NCBI GenBank assembly: GCA_014218235.1 | Contig: CM024755.1 | Location: 163,487,941 to 163,551,940 of the forward strand | Direction: 5' to 3' | Length of the DNA: 64,000 bases | From: Colocasia esculenta | Lineage: Eukaryota > Streptophyta > Magnoliopsida > Alismatales > Araceae | Part shown: piece after piece, positions 24,456 to 35,661 of the stretch | Numbering within the stretch: the first letter of the stretch is position 1 | How the letters are laid out: the number at the start of each line of letters is the position of its first letter | Made by a program: the position numbers and the translations under genes | The notes under the pieces: model-generated | Told to the model about the DNA's origin: nothing | Seen by the model: the letters and a program-made list of their open reading frames with translations, nothing else | Database searches by the model: none

Positions 24456-25734
24456 ATGGCGCCTAGGCGACGTCCTAGAGAGGGAGTAGCTGAGCAGGCG
24501 ACTCGTCCGGAGGTTGGAGATGCTCCGCCACCTCAGCAGACGCAGCCTTTGCCACAGGATGGCATAGTGGTATTGTTCCGCCGCCGCCACCTCCACCCAG
24601 GTAGCTCAGGGATTGGACATGACTCATTTTCTTGAGGGGATGGCTCAGTTTGTTGCTCAGCACCATGACACGCCGGTACCCCAGGGTGGTACTGGGAGGG
24701 TGTTGAGGGAGTTTTTGCAGTTTCAGCCTCCTTAGTTTTTGGGTCAGCCTGATCCAGATATAGCGCGAGCTTGGCTAGATGCAGTGGAGCAGACTTTTCG
24801 TTCCATGGAGTGTGTTCCAGAAGAGCGAGTGCTGCTAGCCAGTTACCAGTTGCAGGCGCAGGCGTTGACTTGGTGGTCCGCTGAGTGGGAGACTACTTTT
24901 CAGTCTCTCCCACTGAGACAGATTCCGTGGCAGGAGTTTGTTGTTTCCTTTGAGAGAGCCTTCTGTCCTACTTACGTCCGGACGGAGAGGTTGTACCAGT
25001 TTCTGGACTTGCAGCAGAGGGACTCTACTGTGGTGCAGTACAGGGCCAGATTTGTGGAGTTAGGGCGTTATGCTCCGCAGATTATGGGAGATGAGGGTTT
25101 GAGGACGCAGCAGTTCGTGAGAGGCTTGAGGCCAGAGCTCAGGCAGGCGCTGATAGTTGCTCGTGTCATAGACTTGGATGCGGCCTATCAGAAAGCGGCA
25201 GCGTTGGAGGCAGACACCTTGCGGACTTGTGCTCGGAGTGCAGAGGTTCAGACGCAGGTAGTTCCTTCCCAGCCTCGCCAGCAGCAGGGTAGTGTGCAGA
25301 CGACCCCGAGGACTACGACTTCTTACGCGTCCACTTCTACTGCGACGACGGCGAAGTCAGGATCTCGGAGGAAGTTTCGGCGTGATAGGAGGCAGGCAGA
25401 GCAGAGGCAGCAGTCGGTTGGGAGTGTGCAGCAGCCGACAGGTCAGCCTTCGCAGCAGGTGCAACGCACTTTTGCTGGGCAGTGTTACCGGTGTGACCAG
25501 ATGGGTCACATGGCACGAGATTGTCCTTTGTTACCTCGTGTGCCACAGCAGCAGACTCAGACTCAGCCCCGAGTGCAGCAGCAGCAGCAGCAGGCACCAG
25601 TGCAGCAGCGTCAGCAGACTGGAGGTTCTGGTGGGTCCAGAGGTAGAGGTCGTGTTACCCACTTGACTCGTGCAGACGCGGAGGCAGCTCACCTTGGTGG
25701 AAGGTACTGTTTCAGTTTTTGGTTTTGCAGCTAG
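24456..25734 (+). pseudogene. Tekay-type gag
   Basis: Start at the ATG 24456 (MAPRRRPREGVAEQATRPE). A frame change near 24575, in the proline-coding run, and a TAG at 24733-24735 precede the long open part (24739-25734). That part holds the chromovirus Gag core (DIARAWLDAVEQTFRSMECVPEERVLLASYQL, then EFVVSFERAFCPTYV and YRARFVELGRYAPQI). A glutamine/serine-rich linker leads to one CCHC knuckle (CYRCDQMGHMARDC, near 25485-25530) and another glutamine run. Gag normally forms the particle and binds genomic RNA. The reading frame changes again near 25697, just before protease. Confidence 0.9.
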
Positions 25735-26210
25735 AGTCTTGTTTGATTCCGGTGCCTCTCACTCTTTTGTGTCTGAGGACTTTTTAGACTCCCTTGGAGA
25801 GTTGAGTTCGGGAGAGTCTGTTGAGTTGGCAGTAGAGTTGCCGACGGGGGACTTTGTCCTTACGTCCTACTGTCTCGAGGAGGTACCTGTGCAGTTGCAG
25901 GATCAGTTGTTGTCAGCCCGTCTGTTTGCCTTGCAGTTGCATGATTATGATGTGATTTTGGGTATAGATTGGTTGGAGCGGTATGGTGCAGTGATGGATT
26001 GCCAGAAGAAGAGGGTGCACTTGCGGATACCTGGAGCAGTGGCGTTCTACTTCCAGGGTATCGTACCTCTTACTTCTCGCTTTTTAGTTTCTGCTTTGAG
26101 GGCAGGGAGGTTACTTGCTTCTGGTTGTCAGGGTTTCCTAGTTTCTGCAGTGACTCTTGACCAGTTTGCCTCGGGAGTGGGGGACATTCCCGTAGTGTGT
26201 GAGTTTCCAG
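25697..26210 (+). pseudogene. Tekay-type protease
   Basis: The retropepsin domain of pol, with the active site VLFDSGASHSFVS near 25738-25775 and the YDVILGIDWLERYGAVMDCQKKRV second half. It processes the Gag-Pol polyprotein. The domain itself looks intact, but a frame change near 25697 separates it from Gag and another near 26210 separates it from RT. Confidence 0.88.
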
Positions 26211-27180
26211 GATGTTTTTCCGGAAGAGTTGCCTAGTCTTCCACCAGAGAGAGAGATAGAGTTTACTGTAGAGTTGGTTCCTGGCACTTTACCTTTTGCG
26301 CAGGCACCGTACCGTATGGCACCAGCGGAGTTGAGGGAGTTGAAGAGGCAGCTTGAGGAGTTGTTGGAGAAGGGCTATATCCGTCCTAGCTTTTCTCCGT
26401 GGGGGTCACCTGTTTTGTTTGTCCGGAAGAAGGATGGTAGCCTGAGGTTGTGTATCGATTATAGGAAGCTAAATCAAGTGACCATCAAGAATAGGTATCC
26501 TTTGCCTAGGATTGATGATCTCTTTGATCAGCTTCAGTCTGCTCGTGTCTTCTCGAAGATTGACTTGAGGTCGGGCTACTATCAGTTGCGGATTAGAGAT
26601 TGGACATTGAGAGGACTGCTTTTCGGACCAGATATGGACACTTTGAGTTTTTGGTGATGCCGTTTGGGCTCACCAATGCTCCAGCAGCCTTCATGGATCT
26701 GATGCACCGGGTGTTCCACCAGTTCTTGGACCGGTTTGTCGTAGTGTTTGTTGACGACATTCTGGTGTACTCCACTTCGAAGGAGGAGCACGCCGAGCAC
26801 CTGAGGATCGTGTTGCAGACTTTGCGAGAGCACCAGTTGTATGCCAAGCTTAGCAAGTGTGAGTTTTGGCTACAACAGGTTCACTTTTTGGGGCACGTGA
26901 TCTCAGGTGAGGGAGTTTCAGTAGATCCAGCGAAGGTTGAGGCAGTTTTGCAGTGGGAGAGTCCCAGATCTGTGTCTGAGATTCGTAGCTTTCTGGGTTT
27001 GGCAGGTTACTACCGCAGATTTGTTCGAGACTTTTCTCAGGTAGTTGCACCCTTGACTCGGTTGACGAGAAAGGGAGTTCAGTTTGTGTGGTCGGAGCAG
27101 TGTGAGCAGAGTTTCATAGAGTTGAAACGACTGCTTACGTCAGCGCCAGTTCTTGCCTTACCTTCAGGTGAGGAGGGTTT
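26211..27180 (+). pseudogene. Tekay-type reverse transcriptase
   Basis: Starts with DVFPEELPSLPPEREIEF, then RKKDGSLRLCIDYRKLNQVT, KIDLRSGYYQLRI, MPFGLTNAPAAFMDLMHRVF and the catalytic FVDDILVYS (near 26748), followed by RSFLGLAGYYRRFVRDF. A frame change near 26597 separates the fingers from the palm. It would copy RNA to DNA from the tRNA primer. All key motifs are present. Confidence 0.92.
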
Positions 27181-27550
27181 GAGGTTTGCACAGATGCTTC
27201 AGGTGTTGGTTTGGGTGCGGTTCTGATGCAGCAGGCCGAGTGGTGGCTTATGCGTCTCGCCAGCTTAAGCCCCACGAGGAGAGTTACCCGACCCACGACC
27301 TAGAGCTTGCGGCAGTGGTGTTTGCTTTGCGGATTTGGCGTCTTTACTTGTACGGAGTGAGTTTTGTAGTCCGTACCGACCACCAGAGTTTGAGATATGT
27401 GTTTTCTCAGAGGGATCTGAATATGAGGCAGCGTCGATGGATGGAATATCTGAAGGACTATGATTTCAGCATTGAGTATAAGCCTGGAAAGGCGAATGTA
27501 GTTGCAGATGCCTTGAGTAGGAAAGCACAGATGAGTCATCTGATGCTTAG
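27181..27550 (+). pseudogene. Tekay-type RNase H
   Basis: Landmarks are CTDASGVGLGAVLMQQ (first catalytic aspartate), GRVVAYASRQLKPHEESYPTHD, RTDHQSLRYVFSQ and QRRWMEYLKDYDFSIEYKPGK, ending VVADALSRK. Two frame changes, near 27185 (T run) and 27232 (G run), flank the first block. It removes RNA from the hybrid during replication. Confidence 0.9.
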
Positions 27551-29087
27551 AGAGTGGCAGTTGTGGCAGTCTGCGACAGAGGGATCTTTCAGAGTTTCAT
27601 CCAGTTGTCGACAGTTGGTGTTGGGCAGTTTGTTAGCAGCTCCCGCGGTTGTGAGACAGGTTGCTGAGGCTCAGCAGGCAGATCCCGAGTTGCACAGTGT
27701 GTTGCTTCTCCCAGAGGTTGAGCTTTGTGAGGACGGGACTGTTAGGTTCCGAGGTAGACTCTATGTTCCTGTTGAGGAGTCTATCAGGAGAGTGTTTTGC
27801 AGGAGGCACATGGTTCCAGGTACTCTATTCATCCAGGGGCACCAAGATGTACCACAGGTTGAGACGTCAGTTTTGGTGGCCTGGGATGAAGAGAGACATA
27901 GCGGCTTTTGTTGCTAGGTGTTTGGTCTGTCAGCAGGTGAAGGCCGAACATCAGCGTCTGGGAGGACTTGTGCAGCCGTTAGAGATTCCGATGTGGAAGT
28001 GGGACCATGTTACGACTGACTTTGTTTGTGGTTTGCCGAGGACAGCTGGAGGTTTTGATAGCATTTGGGTTCTTGTGGACAGATTGACGAAGACTGCCAG
28101 ATTCTTGCCTGTCAGGACTAGTTGGGGTGTGAGTAGGTTGGCCGCGTTGTACGTAGAGCGGATTGTTCCTTTGCATGGAGTACCGATCTCTATCGTGTCA
28201 GACAGAGATCCTCGCTTCACTTCTGGGTTTTGGCGCAGTTTCCAGAGAGCTTTGGGGACAGAGTTAGCTTTTAGTTCCGCCTACCATCCTCAGTCAGACG
28301 GTCAGTCAGAGCGGACTATCCAGACTTTGGAGGACATGCTTAGAGCTTGTTGCCTGGAGTGGCAGGGGTCGTGGACAGCTCACTTGCCGTTGGTCGAGTT
28401 TGCTTATAATAATAGTTATCACTCCAGTATCGGTTTGACACCATATGAGGCTTTGTACGGACGACCGTGTCGCACTCCTCTTGACTGGTTCGAGGTTGGC
28501 GAACGAGTTGTCACGGGACCGGAGTTGGTTCAGCAGTCAGTTGAGGTAGTTCAGCTTGTGAGATAGAGGCTTCAGTCAGCTCAAAGTCGGCAGAAGAGTT
28601 ATGCAGATCAGCGCAGACGACCGCTCGAGTTTCAGGTAGGAGACCAGGTGTTTGTTCGTGTGTCTCCTATGAAGGGAGTGGTGAGGTTCGGTAAGCGTGG
28701 AAGTTGAGTCCTTGCTTTATTGGGCCTTTTACCATTTCTGAGCGTGTCGGGAGTTTGGCGTACAGACTTGAGCTTCTGTCAGAGTTGGTAGCAGTGCACG
28801 ATGTGTTTCACGTGTCGATGCTTCGGAGATATCTTGCTGACGAGTCTCACGTTCTGCAGAGTGCAGAGTGGTCTGAGGTGACTCCAGTGTTGACTGTACC
28901 CGAGTTTCCGTTGCACATTGAGGATCGCCGAGTTCAGAGGTTGAGGAACAAGGCTATCCCTTTAGTTCGTGTTGCGTGGCAGCGGCACTCCGGTGGTGAG
29001 TCGACATGGGAGCGGGAGGACGAAATGCGCGAGCATTTTCCGTACCTCTTTGGTGAGTTTTCTTTCCTTGTGTTGTTTGAATTTTGA
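27551..29087 (+). pseudogene. Tekay-type integrase with chromodomain
   Basis: Order: the H2C2 finger (its cysteines in CLVCQQVKAEH near 27920), the catalytic core with TTDFVCGLP, IVSDRDPRF and the glutamate in SERTIQTLEDML (about 28015-28330), the GPF-like segment CFIGPFTISERVG, and a C-terminal chromodomain (about 28935-29060) with LRNKAIPLVRVAWQRHSGGE and STWEREDEMREHFPYLF. The chromodomain is thought to guide chromovirus insertion to marked chromatin. Frame changes near 27815 and 28700 and a TAG at about 28564 break it. Confidence 0.9.
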
Positions 29088-29101
29088 GGGCAAAATTCCT
29101 T

Positions 29102-29115
29102 AAGGGGGGGAGAGC
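29102..29115 (+). other. Tekay-type polypurine tract
   Basis: AAGGGGGGGAGAGC directly before the 3' LTR; primes plus-strand synthesis. Confidence 0.85.
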
Positions 29116-30928
29116 TGTAAGGTCTCGGGTCTTTAGTGGATCCTTATTGGGTCTGTAGAGGTCCTGTGTAGTTGACGGCCAGGGCTTTCCGTTGAGTCTG
29201 AGTCAGCGTCCAGTGATGTGGACGTCTGAGCTTGAACTCAGCGACAAGCTATGTGGACGTTAATCTGTAGGCGGTTCAGTTGGCGGCCATTGATGTTGAC
29301 GTCGACTAACCAGTCCTGTTGAAATAGGGCAGCCCGAGAGCAGAGTTCCTTCTTCTCCTTTTCTCTCCTTCCTTCCACCTTAGCCTTTCTTGATTCCTGT
29401 AGCTTCTGTTGAGTGATTTGAGCTCGTGGGAAGCCCCTGGATCGTGTGGCGTTGCTAGTTCGGGTGGGAATCGCAAGGTTTTGGCGTGATTCGCGCGGAG
29501 TCTTCGGGGAGATCCGGCGCGATTGGTGGCTGTTTGGGGATTCTTAAGGCGTTCTGAGGTAGGGACTTAACCCCTATAACCCTCCCCAGCAAACCAGCAT
29601 GTCCAATTAAGTGAATTGGAATGCAATTTATGGTTTAGGGTTTGGGTTGTATCATGCCGGGATTTGGGTAAATTAGACAATCTAAGTGTTAGAATGTTTA
29701 GTTTAGATGTTCTGGTAGTGTAAACTGATGTGAGGATGTGTTTCCCTCCATCAGTCAGAATGTTATTTAGTGTTTCTACCCATTGGGACTGATTCGGTTC
29801 AGTTCTGGGTATGGGGGACTGAAGATATCAACGTCCACATCTGTTGACGTTGAGATCTTCAGGGGTGAATTAAACGACAAGGTCGATTGCCGTTTAGTTC
29901 CTCTTAATGACATGAGGGTTGCCGTTTACCCCATGTTGGCGGCAATCGATGTGGCCGTTTATATCCTGTCTCCCAGTAGACTTAAGTTGTGTGATTAGAG
30001 GCGATTGACATGTGATGTCCGCCCTAATAGCACAAGTGGGCCAGGCTTAGAGTGTGACTCCGCCTGTGCATAGGAGTAGTTGTTTGTGACACGAGGTGTT
30101 TACTACTGTACGGGGTTTCAGACGTTGAGTGTGTTCCGTCTGTTGTACGCGCGTTGCGTTACCGTGTACCCGTTTCTGTTGTGTTACCTAGGCGTGGGTG
30201 CGACTCCGTCTAGACAACTAGCGTGTTGTTGTCCTCCGCTAGTGATCCGGGACATCGAGTGCGACTCTGTCCTGTGCGTACTCCTTTTGGTGGTTTTGAG
30301 CCGGTCTCCGTGGAGCCCCTTCTCTACCGCTAGGGTCAAGCGTAGGGGAAAAACCGGTCGTGGACCAGACGCGAGAGAGAGCGTCTGTAGTGTGCACACG
30401 TGGCTGGGGTTGAGAGCCTCTGTGGTGACGGGACGCCGAGCCACAGACCCTAGCTGAGTCCTACTTGCTGTGTGTGTGAGTGTGTGTTACTGAGCCGTGT
30501 GGTTTACAGTTTTGTGTGGTGCGACGTGTACTTACTTTCTGTTTTTACTTTCCGCACTTTAGACTGTTACCGGTGGGGTTACTTTTCCCTACTGGGTCTC
30601 TTTCTTGAGACTCACTCCCTTCCCTTTCAGGTGGGTCTTCGTCGACTCCCGTTCCAGGCGAGTCTAGCCACTCCGGTGTTGGTGCTCCCTAGCTGCAGTG
30701 AGTTGTACCTTTTTGTTGTACTTTTGTACTCTGTACCTTGTCTCAGACTCTGAGATTGTATATGATATGTTCATATAGTGGAATTTTACTGCTTTGCATG
30801 GTGTGTATCTTCTTACATATAGTCTCCTCGGACTCTTAAATTCTACCCTTCCGAGCTTGTCTCGTGGGTTAGCGGTCAGAATTCGGGTTACTGGTTGTTA
30901 CTGGTAATGCGGGTTCTGGGTCGTTACA
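29116..30928 (+). repeat. Tekay-type 3' LTR (1,813 bp)
   Basis: Partner of 22492-24300, ending GGGTCGTTACA followed by the target duplication GAGGG at 30929-30933. Several differences from the 5' copy are one-base changes in homopolymer length. Confidence 0.93.
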
Positions 30929-33900
30929 GAGGGTCAGTGACTTTTGGAGGTAAAAATAAAGGAAAGATCATAGGATCTGGTAAGGTTGGTCAAACTTCCT
31001 CAAACTCTGTAGATAATGTTTTACTAGTTGATGGTCTTGATTATAATTTGCTCAGTATCAGCCAACTATGTGACAAAGGTCACAAAGTTGTGTTTGAATC
31101 TGATTTCTGTAAGATAATTGATCATCAACTGATAAAATCAATTTTTTTTGGAAAAAGGGAAAACAATGTCTACATGATCAACATAAATAAAAACTTTTCT
31201 GAAAATCTTTGCTTTGTTGCAAATAAAGATGAAATTGCATGGACTTGGCACAAAAGACTTGGCCATGCAAGTTTCAGAACAATGAATAAGTTGTTAAGAT
31301 TGAATTTGGTTAAGGGTCTTCCTGAATCTTTCTCTAATGTTGAAAATCAAGTTTGTGGGATCTGTGCTAAAGGAAAACAAACAAGAAAATCTTTTAAAAA
31401 CTTCAATGAAGTACTCACATCTAGGCCACTAGAATTACTTCACATGGACCTTTTTGGCCCTACAAGAATTCTAAGTCTAAGCGGCAAAAGATATGGATTT
31501 GTAATCATTGATGATTTTACTATATTTACTTGGGTTATTTTTCTGACCCACAAAAGTGATACTTGTCTTGAATTCAGGAACTTCTGTACCACTGTCTTAA
31601 CAACTTATCCATATAAATCAAAAATATTTTGACTGATTATGGGGGTGAATTTGAGAACACATCCTTTTCTGATTTATGTGCTGAATTTCAAATATTCCAC
31701 AAGTTTTCTTCAAGAACTCCAGAACAAAATGGAGTTGTGGAAAGAAAGAATAGAACTCTTGTGGAAATGGCTAGATCCATGCTCTTAGGAAGTAATTTGC
31801 CCAAATCCTTTTGGGCTGAAGCTGTAAACACAGCTAATCACATTCTAAATAGAGCATTGATCAGACCAAAAATCAGCAAAACCCCCTATGAATTATTGAA
31901 AAACAAAAAGCCAACTGTATCTTATTTTAAAACTTTTGGGTGCAAATGCTTTGTACACAATAATAACAAAGAAAACATTGACAAATTTGATGCTAAAAGT
32001 CAGGAAGCTATCTTCCTTGGCTATTCTGAGGTGTCAAGGGCTTTCAAAGTGTACATTCTTAAATCTAAAACTGTTGAAGAATCTCCACATGTTATCTTTG
32101 ATGAAAATTCCTTTTCAACTGATAATTCTAAATCTTGCAGGGAAAGACAAGACACTGAAGAGGATGAATTTGTTGTGGACTCTTCACCAACTGTTGAGGA
32201 GTTTGAAAACATTGAAGAGAACCTGAACACCCCATCTTCAAGTGGTTCAGGTAATATTGTCCCAGAAGTGGGTACTTCTCAATAGGTAATTTCTGAACAT
32301 AGATTTCTGAGGGATCACCCATTAGACAATGTGGTTGACAATGTAAATGATAGAGTTAGGACTAGATCTTCATTCCTGCATGATATTGAAGAAGACCCAC
32401 TAGCTCTAATTTCCCAAGTTGAACCAAAGTCAATTGATGAAGCCTTATCAAGTTCTGATTGGATTAATGCCATGCATGATGAACTTCATCAATTTGAAAG
32501 AAATCAAGTATGAGAATTAGTACCTAGACCTAGTGACCAAACAGTCATTGGCACTAGATGGGTATTCAGAAATAAGTTGAATGAACATGGTCAAGTCATT
32601 AGAAATAAAGCTAGGCTAGTTGCAAAGGGGTACAATCAAGAATTTGGAATTGATTTTGAAGAATCATATGCCCCTGTAGCTAGACTAGAAGCAGTTAGAA
32701 TTTTCCTTGCTTTTACATCCTCCATGAAATTCAAAGTTTATCAAATGGATGTCAAAAGTGCTTTTTTAAATGGATATATTAAGGAAAATGTTTTTTGTTG
32801 AACAACCTCCTGGATTTGAAAATGAAAAACATCTTAATCATGTTTTCAAGATTAATAAGGCTCTCTATGGTCTTAAACAAGCTCCAAGAGCTTGGTATGA
32901 CCGTTTGAGTACCTTTTTACTTGAAAAAGGATATTCTAGAGGAATGTTGATCAGACCTTGTTCACAAAAATAGTCAAAAATCAAATAATTGTGGTCCAAA
33001 TTTATGTTGATGACATTATATTTGGCTCCACCAATAAAGGGCTATGCACTGAATTTTCAAATCAAATGAAGAATGAATTTGAAATGAGTTTAATGGGAGA
33101 TTTAACATTTTTCTTGGGATTACAGTTAACCAAACATCTGAAGGGATCTTCATCAGTCAAGCCAAGTATGTCAAGGAACTTCTCAAAAGGTTTGACTTTC
33201 AGAACCTCAAGCATTCAAGCACACCTATTGCTATAAATGCTAAGCTAGAAGAAGACTCAAATGGTAAGTCAGTAGACCCAAAGACCTACAGAGGTATGAT
33301 TGGCTCTCTACTCTATCTTACAACTTCTAGACCAGATATTCAGTTTAGTGTGTGTTTGTGTGCTAGATTTCAGTCTAATCCTAAGGAAAGTCACATGTTA
33401 GTTGTTAAGAGAATTTTCAAATATCTTGTTGGAACATGTGATTTAGGAATTTGGTATCCTGCTAATTGCAAGCTAGATTTGATTGCCTATTGTGATGCTG
33501 ACTATGCTGGGTGTAAATTAGATAGAAAAAGCACAAGTGGCTTGTGTTTATTCCTAGGTGGGTGCCTTATTTCTTGGGCTTTCAAGAAGCAACATTCAGT
33601 TGCACTGTCAACTGCAGAGGCTGAATATGTTGCAGCAGGTAGATGTGGAACTCAGATTCTCTGGGTGAAACATCAACTTCTCGATTACAACCAAGATTTA
33701 GGTTGTGTACCCATCCTATGTGATAACACAAGTGCAATAAATCTGTCTAAGAACCCCATTCAACATTCTAGAACCAAACATATTGAGATTAGGCATCATT
33801 TCTTGAGAGATGAGGTTGCAAAGAAGTCCTTTGAACTCCATTTCATTGAAACTGAAAAACAAGTTGCAGACATTTTCACCAAACCCCTTCCTGAAAACAG

Positions 33901-33952
33901 ATTTTCATCCTTGAGGAGAGAACTTGGTCTTTGTAAATGTCCACATTCTTGA
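30929..33952 (+). pseudogene. Sirevirus pol, main part: integrase, RT, RNase H
   Basis: Pol resumes in phase with the protease fragment at 22372-22491. Order: protease C-terminus (VDGLDYNLLSISQLCDKGHKV), integrase HHCC finger (HKRLGHAS, then CGICAKGK), core LHMDLFGP, TDYGGEF and VERKNRTL, then RT with ARLVAKGYNQEFGIDFEESYAPV, QMDVKSAFLNG and the YVDDIIFGS active site near 33003. RNase H follows (YCDADYAG near 33488, STAEAEYVAAGRC), ending IRHHFLRDEVAKKSFELHF, ADIFTKPLPENRF and a stop near 33950. Breaks: frameshifts near 31625, 32795, 32945 and 33130; stops near 32284 and 32511. This is the copia order, with integrase before RT. Inactive. Confidence 0.93.
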
Positions 33953-35661
33953 TCTCTCTTTAAGTTTGGGTTGAGTGTTATGCACTGTTTAAGGGGGAGT
34001 TCTTTTCATATCATAACCCTTTGCTTCCTTCAGTCACATTGTCCATATCTCTCTCATCTCCACTTCCATTTCCTTTGGACAATAAATTCTTCAACTCTTA
34101 TTGTGTTGAAATTTCTTGGTATATCAATGGTGACTTGGAGAAGGACAGGTTATGCTTGTCTGAACACTTTCACTATGCAGAGTATATGTCTCCGCCAAGT
34201 ACTAAGAAATGAATATGCAATTGTTGAGGGGGAGCTTTTATTGTTAAAAGAAAATTATCTTTCTTGATTTCAAAAAACTTGCATCTCTTTATTTTGATAG
34301 AAAATGATTGAAATCATCATCTCAGGGGGAGCTAGAAAATTCAAGTCATGACTTTTGCAAAATTCATAACTTTTCTTGCATTTCATCAATTTCCTGCATG
34401 ATGTCATCATTCAGATATCTACAGTCTCCAAATGATCCTTTGAGTGATCTATCATATTTTTTACTAATCAACTGTCAACTATATTTTTCAACCCACAGAA
34501 ACTCAGAACTCTTCCAAGATTGAAAACAACTTGTGTCTTGAAATTAAAACAACTCTTTGTTTGCAACTGATGTTGGATAAAATTTATTTCTATCTTACAA
34601 AACTCTCAAATTTTGAAAATTCAACAGAGCAATGACATTTGTGCTGAGAAACTGCACACCTTCACAATGAATGAAGTGCCATGCATGTCATGAGGCACTA
34701 ATGTTATCTCTGTTCAAAGGGGATAAAAATTCAAAAATAAATTCAAAATACAGCAAAAATGTGCTATACTTTTTGATAATGACTGAGTAACTGGAAATAT
34801 TGGCGTCTACAAAACGTATATTTTCATGTCAAAAGGTCATTATTTACCCCTTTGAGACTTGACAATGAATAAATCCTAAGTATCCAGGGACTATGGTGTG
34901 TAAAAAGCACTAGAACTTGAGTGAAAAGATTTATATCATTTAATAGTCCGTTACAAAACAAAATATGTGTGTTAATGGAGTTTTGTTTAGAAAGAATCAT
35001 TTTCATTTATCATCAAGTTGTTCTTTAAGATTGTGTTTTATTTTCAAAACAATTGCATTCAGTCTAGAGGATATCTTTATTTCTTTAAAGTTGAGAAATA
35101 TGGTCGCTTATAGTTGATTGTTAGATATATTATATCCCTCAAATCATCATTTCAGTGACTCAAGTCTTTGAATGCTCATATCCTATTGGAAATTGTTTAA
35201 AACTTGAATTGTGATGAATTTTTGCAAATATAGAAATGAATTTTTAAGTCTCTTAAAAATCCTTGAAATGACTATTTCTCTCATTGATTATCTTTTTAAA
35301 GAAGTCCCAAAATTTCTCAAATTTTCTTCTCACAAAAATTCAATTTTTCTTCAAAGGCCAGGTCGACACCACACCTATCCCGTGTCGACACACACCCTAG
35401 GTCAGGTCGACACTACAGTCTTCCAGTGTCGACACTGCACCCCTTGCCAGACCTTTTTAAATTGTGGGTTCCGGTTAGCCCTTGTTGTTCCTGCGGGGTA
35501 TTGCACCACTGCAAACCCTTTTTTAGGCATCAGGTCGACCCGACGGTCTTTTTCTCTCATTTCCGGCAAGAAATTCCACATCTTCTCTCTCAATCACATA
35601 CCTTTCTCAATCATCTCTCTTCTCCTTCATCAACTCCCGATTCCACTCCATCCTTGCAACC
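33953..35661 (+). other. Sirevirus spacer between pol and env-like ORF
   Basis: There is no gene in this 1.7 kb. It holds several PPT-like purine runs (AAGGGGGAG near 33991, GAGGGGGAGC near 34226, CAGGGGGAGC near 34323, AAAGGGGAT near 34717). A cluster of GTCGAC motifs at 35360-35535 lies just before the next ORF. A 13-base stretch, TTGGGTTGAGTGT (near 33967), equals the beginning of the 3' LTR. Repeated PPT-like motifs downstream of pol are known for Sireviruses. Confidence 0.65.

Larger units (their letters stand above)
22492..30928 (+). mobile_element. Tekay/Del-type chromovirus nested in Sirevirus pol
   Basis: A complete 8.4 kb Ty3/gypsy element, flanked by GAGGG. LTRs run 22492-24300 and 29116-30928 (TGTAAGG to TTACA). 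It contains a tRNA-Met-type primer site, gag, protease, RT, RNase H, integrase with a C-terminal chromodomain, and a PPT. The LTRs differ at about two dozen places by eye, many being one-base length changes. The coding region has many frameshifts, so this copy is non-autonomous as read. Confidence 0.93.
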
